Origin: Tepidiforma bonchosmolovskayae
GTDB taxonomy: Bacteria; Chloroflexota; Dehalococcoidia; Tepidiformales; Tepidiformaceae
DNA length: 64,000 bases
Direction: 5' to 3'
NCBI RefSeq assembly: GCF_008838325.1
Contig: NZ_CP042829.1
Location: forward strand, 1,054,001-1,118,000
Position 1 is the stretch's first letter, and each line of letters starts with the position of its first letter. Shown here one piece after another: positions 58,572 to 64,000 of the stretch. The translations under genes were made by a program, and so were the position numbers. Under the pieces are notes generated by a model. That model was not told the DNA's origin. It did not search any database and saw nothing but the letters and a program-made list of their open reading frames with translations.

Positions 58572-59525
58572 CTACGAGTACCGGATCCTTGGGTCGATGA
58601 CGGAGTAGAGGACGTCCACGGTCAGGTTGGCGAAGACGACGACGAGGGCGACGACGATATTGACGGCCTGGATGACCGGGTAGTCCTTCTGGTCGATGGA
58701 GGAGACGTAGTAGCGGCCCATGCCGGGGATGGAGTAGACCGTTTCGATGATGACGGTGCCGCCGACGAGCACGGGCAGCTGGAGACCGACCACCGTCACG
58801 ACGGGGATGAGGGCGTTGCGCATGGCGTGGCGAATGATGATGACGCGTTCGCGGAGGCCCTTGGCCCAGGCGGTGCGGATGTAGTCCTGGCGGAGGACTT
58901 CGAGCATGGAGGAGCGGGTGAAGCGCATCACGGAGCCGCTCAGGCCGCCGCCCAGGATGAGGGCGGGCATGAACATCAGCTTGAGGTTGCCGACCGGGTC
59001 TTCGGAGAAGGGGATGTACTTCGCGGGGGGAACGCCCCACTGGAAGTAGCGGGCGGCGAGGGAGATGAGGAGGATGGCGATCCAGAAGTTGGGCGCGGCG
59101 AGGAGGCCGATGGCGAAGCTGCGGCCGAGGTAGTCGGCCCAGGTGTCCTGGCGGATGGCGGAGATGACGCCGACCGGGATGGCGATGAGGAGGGAGAAGC
59201 AGATGGCCATGGCGCCGAGCTGGAAGGTGACCGGCAGGCGGTTGCGGAGCTCGGACGTGACCTCGCGGTTGGAGATGAGGGAGCTGCCGAGGTCGAACCG
59301 GACGATATCGCCGAGCCAGCGGATGTACTGGGCGACGATGTTGCCCTGGAGGCCAAACTCCTTGCGGATCGCCTCTTTGGTGGCCTGGTCGCCGGCGCCG
59401 AATTCGCCGAGGACGAGGTCGACGACATCGCCAGGGACGGCCCGGACGATGACGAAGACGACGAACGTGACGCCGATGAGGGTGGGGACCATCAGGAGGA
59501 GGCGGCGGAGGATGTAGCGTTGCAT
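58572..59525 (-). CDS. dipeptide-type ABC transporter permease (DppB/OppB-like)
   Basis: A 317-residue permease. It begins MQRYILRRLLLMVPTLIGVT and has the family periplasmic segment AIRKEFGLQGNIVAQYIRWL, a strong EAA-like motif (YIRTAWAKGLRERVIIIRHA), and a final membrane part. The ATG at 59525 is supported by this start. It is 3 bases from the DppC gene. It lies downstream of the binding-protein gene across a strong hairpin at 59553-59582. Confidence 0.93.
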   Translation of the reverse strand: MQRYILRRLLLMVPTLIGVTFVVFVIVRAVPGDVVDLVLGEFGAGDQATKEAIRKEFGLQGNIVAQYIRWLGDIVRFDLGSSLISNREVTSELRNRLPVTFQLGAMAICFSLLIAIPVGVISAIRQDTWADYLGRSFAIGLLAAPNFWIAILLISLAARYFQWGVPPAKYIPFSEDPVGNLKLMFMPALILGGGLSGSVMRFTRSSMLEVLRQDYIRTAWAKGLRERVIIIRHAMRNALIPVVTVVGLQLPVLVGGTVIIETVYSIPGMGRYYVSSIDQKDYPVIQAVNIVVALVVVFANLTVDVLYSVIDPRIRYS

Positions 59526-59552
59526 GCGGCGCGAACCCGGCGAGCGTTGGGC

Positions 59553-59582
59553 GGGGTGGGCCGGCGGGAGCCGGCCCACCCC
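59553..59582 (-). terminator. strong intercistronic hairpin between the binding-protein and permease genes
   Basis: GGGGTGGGCCGGC (59553-59565) and GCCGGCCCACCCC (59570-59582) form a perfect 13-bp stem with loop GGGA. In the minus-strand operon it comes after the binding-protein stop (59636) and before the dppB ATG (59525). Such hairpins often stabilise the upstream message or partly terminate, so that more binding protein than permease is made. Confidence 0.7.
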
Positions 59583-59635
59583 GGGTGGCGTAGTGTAGGC
59601 GAATTCCGTTCTGTTGTGTTGAAGGCGCCTCCGGC

Positions 59636-61414
59636 TTAGGCCTTATCGAGCCAGATGAAGGGGACCTCTTCGGTGCCGGCGGAGTAGGCGCCGGGGACGG
59701 TCTGGATATCGATGTTCTTGACCCATTCGCGGTAGCCGGTCCAGCCGGTGCCGGCGCCCTGGTTCTGGGGGATGTACCACATCTTGGCCGCGTTCTTGCG
59801 CTGGATCTCGAAGAAAAGCTCCTTGCGCTTGGCCGGGTCGAGCTCCCGCTGCTGCTTCTTGGCGAGGTCCTCGAGCTCCGGGTCCTTCACCTTCGAGTGG
59901 TTGATCGGGTTGTCGGTGAAGAACCGGATCGGGTAGCTGCCGGCCTCCGGGAAGGGCGTCTCATACCCGAAGGCGATGCCTGTGAAGTTCCCCGTGAATG
60001 TCTGGGTGATGTACTTCGACGAGTAGTCCTGGACGTCGGTCGTCGTCTTGATGCCGATGGCGTTCAGGTACTGGATGTTGGCTTCGGCCACGGCGTTGAA
60101 GGCAGAGCCGTAGCGGTTGGCGGTGTACTGGTAGACGGTGCTGAAGCCGTCCGGGTAGCCGGCGGCAGCGAGGAGCTTCTTCGCCTCGGCCGGGTCGTAC
60201 TTGAAGTACTTCGAGGTTTCGCCCTGTTCTGGGGAGAGCGGGTCGAGCCAGAAGCGGACGAGGCCGGCGGGGATGAGGTTGTTCCACCGCTCGGAGACGG
60301 CGAGGCCGGCGGCCTTCAGCTTCTTCACGTTGTAGGCGAGGTCGAGCAGGGCAGCCCGGTCGGTCGCCATGGAGATGGCGAGGCGGACGCGCGGGTCCTT
60401 GTTCCACGGCGAGTCGGGGTTGGGGTCCATAAAGAAGAAGGAGAGGAGCTGGGAGACTTCGCCGTAGAGCTGGACGTTGGGGAGGGCACTCTTGACGTTG
60501 ACGAGGTCTTCGGCGTTGAGGCCCTCGACGTCGGTGTTGCCGGCCTGGAACTGGGCGAGGCGGTTGGCGTACTCGGGGATGATCGAGATTTCGACCCGGT
60601 CCATGAGGGGGAAGCCGCTCATGTACCACTCGGGGTTCTTCTTGAGCTTGAAGCCGACGGAGGGGGTGTAGGACTCGAGCATCCAGGGGCCGGAGCCGAT
60701 GGAGGTCTTGGAGGGGTCGAAGCCTCCCTCGGCCTCCTTCGGCATGATCCAGAGGAGGTTGGCGTCGGCGAGGACGTCGAGGAAGGCGGCGTTCGGCTCT
60801 TTGAGCTTGAAGACGACCGTCTGCTTATCGGGGTACTGGACGCTGTCGACGAAGGCGAGCTGGCTGCGGTTGGTGTTGGTTTCGGCGGTCGCACGGCCCC
60901 AGGAGTACTTGACATCGTCGGTGTCGACGGTGCGGCCGTTGACCGGGGCGACGTTATGGAACTTGACGTTGGGCTTGAGCTTAACGGTCCAGGTCAGGCC
61001 ATCGGGGCTTGCCTCTGCGCTCTGGGCGATGTCGGGCACGGGGCGCAGGTCGGCCTGGCGGACGCCGGGGCCGGCGTTGTACTTGAAGAGGCGGCTGTAG
61101 ATGTAGGCCGCGTAGCCCTTGGTGAGGAAGGAGAGGTTGCCGTAGGGGTCGATGCTGGGCGGGTCGCCGGTGAATGTGATGCGGTAGGTGCCGCCGCGCT
61201 TCGCGTTGGCGAAGGGGTCGGCCGGGGTTGGCGTTGCCTGGGCGCCGGGCGTCGGGGTGGCGAGGCCGGAGAGGCCGCCGCCGTCATCGTCGTCATCGCC
61301 GCAGCCGACGAGTGCCAGACCGGCCGCGCCGGCGGTGAGGGCGGTGGCCCCGCCGAGGAAGCGGCGCCGGGTGCGGCGCTCCTTCCAGTAGCGGTCCCAG
61401 TAGGATGCAGACAT
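59636..61414 (-). CDS. peptide ABC transporter substrate-binding lipoprotein
   Basis: A 592-residue SBP_bac_5 protein and close paralogue of the orphan at 35772-37550. It begins MSASYWDRYWKERRTRRRFL with a twin-arginine lipoprotein signal and the lipobox VGCGDDDD. The shared C-terminal half (for example VQDYSSKYITQTFTGNFTG and LFFEIQRKNAAKMWYIPQN) is nearly identical in protein and DNA. It heads the operon with DppB- and DppC-like permeases. The ATG at 61414 fits the signal; the frame is open to 61675 but that part is not protein-like. Confidence 0.95.
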   Translation of the reverse strand: MSASYWDRYWKERRTRRRFLGGATALTAGAAGLALVGCGDDDDDGGGLSGLATPTPGAQATPTPADPFANAKRGGTYRITFTGDPPSIDPYGNLSFLTKGYAAYIYSRLFKYNAGPGVRQADLRPVPDIAQSAEASPDGLTWTVKLKPNVKFHNVAPVNGRTVDTDDVKYSWGRATAETNTNRSQLAFVDSVQYPDKQTVVFKLKEPNAAFLDVLADANLLWIMPKEAEGGFDPSKTSIGSGPWMLESYTPSVGFKLKKNPEWYMSGFPLMDRVEISIIPEYANRLAQFQAGNTDVEGLNAEDLVNVKSALPNVQLYGEVSQLLSFFFMDPNPDSPWNKDPRVRLAISMATDRAALLDLAYNVKKLKAAGLAVSERWNNLIPAGLVRFWLDPLSPEQGETSKYFKYDPAEAKKLLAAAGYPDGFSTVYQYTANRYGSAFNAVAEANIQYLNAIGIKTTTDVQDYSSKYITQTFTGNFTGIAFGYETPFPEAGSYPIRFFTDNPINHSKVKDPELEDLAKKQQRELDPAKRKELFFEIQRKNAAKMWYIPQNQGAGTGWTGYREWVKNIDIQTVPGAYSAGTEEVPFIWLDKA

Positions 61415-61513
61415 TGAGAATCCCCCTGCGAAAGGTTGGTACGTGGACGGTACGTCCGGCGCGGCGGATAGGATGCGCCTATCTCCCCGATACGTACCCA
61501 TAAGGTCACGCGA

Positions 61514-61543
61514 TATGTACGTGCGGCGGGACTGGAGTGTCAA
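61514..61543 (-). promoter_or_regulatory. promoter of the peptide ABC operon
   Basis: On the minus strand TTGACA (61543-61538) is followed after 18 bases by TACATA (61519-61514). Downstream, four TACGT-containing motifs (around 61440-61526), one of them in the near-palindrome GGACGGTACGTCC, suggest operator sites. Confidence 0.5.
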
Positions 61544-61707
61544 TGGATGACCGGGCCGATTCGCTCGAAACCGAATCGGATTCGCCAGATTGTCATTGAG
61601 GCGTTCGGAAAGGTTGACCGGCCAGTCGAACCGGCCGGTGACTGACGGGGAGCCGGCCCGGGATGCTCCCTTCACTGCCGGGCGGAGCTGCCGACACTCA
61701 TTGCGTG

Positions 61708-62577
61708 ATGGGTAAGGATGCTGCTGCGCTGCTCTCCCGTATCGACGACCTCCCGCCGCTGCCTGCAGTCGCTGCCCGGGTCATGGGCATGGCCGAGGAC
61801 GAGCGCACCAGTGCGATGGACCTGGCGCAGGTGCTGGCGACCGACCAGGCGCTGACGGCAAAGCTGATCCGCATTTCGAACTCGGCGTTCTACGGGTTCG
61901 CCCGGCGGATTTCGACCGTCCGGGAGGCAGTAGTCATCCTCGGGTTCAAGCAGGTGCGCCAGGTTGCGCTCGGCGCGAGCCTGATGAACACCTTCCGGCG
62001 GATGCCGAACGAAACGTTCGACCTCGACCTGTTCTGGGGGCACAGCGTGGCGGTCGCGGTCGCAGCCGAGGCGCTGGCGAAGAGGACGTTCACGGTGAAG
62101 CCGGAGGACGCGTTTACGGCCGGCATCCTGCACGATATCGGCCGCCTCGTGATCCGGCAGGTGCTGCCGGCGGAGTTCGAGCTGGCGGTGCAGATCGCGA
62201 AGCGGGGCGAGGCGCCGCTCCACGTGGCGGAGCTGATGACGACCGGCTACGCCCACGATGAGGTCGGGCGGGCGCTGGGCGAGCTGTGGAAGTTCCCGGG
62301 GCACCTGGTCGAGGCGGTGGAGTGCCATCACAACGAGACGCTGACGCCGGAGAACGACGGGCTGGCGGGCGTGGTGGCGCAAGCGAACCGGCTGGTGCTG
62401 CACTACGGGCTGTTCTGCGGGTACGACCTGGAGGGCGGCGAGGCGCCGCCGGTGCCGCCGGACCTCGCGGCGGTGGAGGACGCCTGCGGCGGGATCGAGC
62501 GGGTGCTCAACCGGGCGTTCTCGTTCATCGAGGCGGCCTCGGGGACGCCCGACACCTGGTACGCGCGGGCGAGCTGA
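61708..62577 (+). CDS. HDOD domain signalling protein
   Basis: A 289-residue HDOD protein. The N-terminal LLSRIDDLPPLPAVAARVMG and the helical repeats LAQVLATDQALTAKLIRISN, STVREAVVILGFKQVRQVAL are characteristic. The motif LHDIGRLVI lies in the central part, but the domain is a non-catalytic relative of HD phosphohydrolases. Such proteins regulate behaviour through protein contacts, often with c-di-GMP systems. An ATG at 61663 or the GTG at 61705 are alternative starts. Confidence 0.85.
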   Translation: MGKDAAALLSRIDDLPPLPAVAARVMGMAEDERTSAMDLAQVLATDQALTAKLIRISNSAFYGFARRISTVREAVVILGFKQVRQVALGASLMNTFRRMPNETFDLDLFWGHSVAVAVAAEALAKRTFTVKPEDAFTAGILHDIGRLVIRQVLPAEFELAVQIAKRGEAPLHVAELMTTGYAHDEVGRALGELWKFPGHLVEAVECHHNETLTPENDGLAGVVAQANRLVLHYGLFCGYDLEGGEAPPVPPDLAAVEDACGGIERVLNRAFSFIEAASGTPDTWYARAS

Positions 62578-62610
62578 CACGCGGCTGCGGGAGGGCGCTA
62601 GGATGCGCCC

Positions 62611-64000
62611 ATGGAGTATCCCGGGCCGGCGGGAGCGCGGAATCCGTGGCTGCCGTGGTTCGTCGCGAGCGTGGCCGCGTTCGGCCTGAGCCTGGGCGCG
62701 CTCGCCTTCGTGCTGGTCGAAGCGGTGACCGATGGGAGCGGGGGCACGGCGACGGCGCAGCCGCAGCCCGCACCGACGCCCGAACCGCCGCTCCGCTACC
62801 GGGGCGCACTCCCGGCCGCGGCGGCGGGGCTGGGGCTGGCGCCGGCGGGCCCGGGGGAGCCGGCCGACCTGGCGTTCGAACCGGCCGCACCGGGCGAGGG
62901 CGTGCCGGTGCGGCTGTTCATCCCGGCAGCGGCGCCCGGCGCAGGGGTCGATGCGCTGACAGGGGAGCAGCTGGCTGCGGCGCTCCGGGGCGAGGCCGCG
63001 AGCTGGGCGGCCTTCGGCGGGTTCGACCGGCCGATCGAGCCGGCGTTCGCGGGGACGCCGGCCGAGGCGCAGGGGATCCTCGCCGGGCTCGAAGCGGGGC
63101 CGTTCGACCTGTCGCGCTTCCGGTTCTTCGCGACGGCGGAGGAGCTGCGGGCAGCGCTGGCGTTCGATTCGGGCATGCTGGCGATCGTCCCGTTCGAGGG
63201 GCTGCGGCCGCCGATGGTGGCGCTGGCCATCGATGGGATGGACCCGGCGCGCGGTTACGGCGAACCGGCCCGCTGGCCGCTTGCGGAGCGGGTGGCCGTC
63301 CGCGCGCTGACGCCGGCCGGCCAGTCTGCGCGGGCGCGGGCGGAGGCGGCGATCGCCGTGCAGCTGCCGCCGATCACGAGGGTGGTGGCGACGGGGGACA
63401 TCCTGATGTCGCGCTGCACCCTGGCGGCAATCCGGGCCACGGGGGACTGGACGAGCCCGCTCCGTTCGCCGGTGGGCGACTTCCTCGCAGCGGCCGATAT
63501 CGCGGCGGGTTCGCTCGACGGGTCAATCCAGGATTTCGCGGAGCCGTACGGCTGCATCCCGACGACGAACCTGACCTCGCCGCCGGAGGTGATTGCGGCG
63601 CTCACGCACGCCGGGTTCGACGTGCTGACGGTGGCGACGAACCACGTGTTCGACTGCGCCGACGGCGGCTGCGGGTCGCGTGCGATGCTGCGGACCATCG
63701 AGCTGCTGCGGGCGGCGGGCATCGCGACGGTGGGGGGCGGGGCGAACCTTGCGGAGGCGCTGGAACCGGCCATCATCGAGCGGAACGGCGTGCGGTTCGG
63801 ATTCCTCGGGTTCGACGATATTGCGGCCGAGGATATCGGCGCGACAGAGACGGAGCCCGGGACGGCGCCGCTCGATGATTCGTACGCGGACGAGCGGAGC
63901 ACACCGCCGCGGGAGCCGGCGTTCTACAAGCCTGCGGAGATGCTCTCGCTCAGCCGGTTCGAGGGGGCGATCCGCGACCTGAAGGCAAGGGCGGATGTCG
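62611..64000 (+). CDS. CapA-family (PgsA-like) membrane protein, 3' end outside the window
   Basis: The frame is open from the ATG at 62611 to the window edge, giving 463 residues. After an N-terminal membrane helix (ASVAAFGLSLGALAFVLVEA) and a Pro/Thr/Gln linker there is a domain of about 180 residues resembling a phosphate- or solute-binding lobe. The CapA metallophosphoesterase-like domain starts near RVVATGDILMSRCTLAA, with SLDGSIQD, and continues with LTVATNHVFDCADGG (the NH-x-x-D metal site). Family members act in poly-gamma-glutamate capsule synthesis or as undefined phosphatases. Confidence 0.85.
   Translation, partial: MEYPGPAGARNPWLPWFVASVAAFGLSLGALAFVLVEAVTDGSGGTATAQPQPAPTPEPPLRYRGALPAAAAGLGLAPAGPGEPADLAFEPAAPGEGVPVRLFIPAAAPGAGVDALTGEQLAAALRGEAASWAAFGGFDRPIEPAFAGTPAEAQGILAGLEAGPFDLSRFRFFATAEELRAALAFDSGMLAIVPFEGLRPPMVALAIDGMDPARGYGEPARWPLAERVAVRALTPAGQSARARAEAAIAVQLPPITRVVATGDILMSRCTLAAIRATGDWTSPLRSPVGDFLAAADIAAGSLDGSIQDFAEPYGCIPTTNLTSPPEVIAALTHAGFDVLTVATNHVFDCADGGCGSRAMLRTIELLRAAGIATVGGGANLAEALEPAIIERNGVRFGFLGFDDIAAEDIGATETEPGTAPLDDSYADERSTPPREPAFYKPAEMLSLSRFEGAIRDLKARADV

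Noticed and set aside
1-64000. CRISPR arrays, tRNA and rRNA genes, insertion sequences
   Set aside because: I saw no regularly spaced repeats, no GGTTCGAATCC-type T-arm with matching acceptor stem, no rRNA core sequences, and no transposase motifs or terminal inverted repeats.

Overview
This is a very GC-rich window with dense gene packing, many GTG starts and frequent 4-bp stop/start overlaps. The mix suggests a thermophilic or thermotolerant bacterium of the Chloroflexota, perhaps a Tepidiforma-like lineage. The clues are lipoproteins with an acidic run after the lipobox Cys (CGDDDD), twin-arginine lipoprotein signals on peptide-binding proteins, PTPTP linkers in secreted proteins, an F420-type LLM oxidoreductase, and an hrcA-grpE-dnaK operon under a CIRCE element. 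The taxon is inferred; no rRNA or tRNA gene is visible.

Layout. 0-3.6 kb: two MFS transporters, small proteins and a methyltransferase. 3.6-7.0 kb: an accessory island with a HhH mismatch-type DNA glycosylase overlapping an AT-rich putative restriction endonuclease, a convergent cytosine-5 DNA methyltransferase and a small HTH gene. 7-14.6 kb: metabolic genes (acyl-CoA dehydrogenase, HAD phosphatase, YeeE/YedE pair, esterase, LLM oxidoreductase). 14.7-18.3 kb: a heterodimeric ABC exporter. 18.3-20.7 kb: ResB and ResA for cytochrome c maturation. 21.7-24 kb: a DUF1998 helicase. 24-26.9 kb: an exported truncated haemoglobin, a thioredoxin-like protein, and purH behind a ZTP riboswitch. 26.9-35.6 kb: NUDIX, Acg-type nitroreductase, a matrixin-like protease, a TetR gene with operator and promoter, thiolase, a Fur-family regulator, a ketosynthase-like protein lacking its catalytic residues, ThpR and an amidohydrolase.

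35.7-44.2 kb: an orphan peptide-binding lipoprotein, secreted proteins, an SPFH protein, AlkA-like glycosylase, SDR, inositol monophosphatase and an NHL propeller. 44.4-50.5 kb: the hrcA-grpE-dnaK operon, a receiver protein and Hsp20. 50.6-51.0 kb: a structured transcription unit with its own promoter and terminator, which I propose as an undescribed non-coding RNA or long leader. 51-54.5 kb: a tandem pair of secreted beta-sandwich-like proteins, then a copper-delivery operon (His/Cys-rich membrane protein, lipoprotein, Sco1, PCu(A)C). 54.6-64 kb: SDR, gpmA, purA, a dipeptide-type ABC operon whose binding protein is a close paralogue of the orphan at 35.8 kb, an HDOD protein and a truncated CapA-like gene.

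The most notable observations are the restriction-modification island with a MIG-type glycosylase, the structured RNA at 50.6 kb, the ZTP riboswitch on purH, and the catalytically dead ketosynthase that seems to start at CTG.
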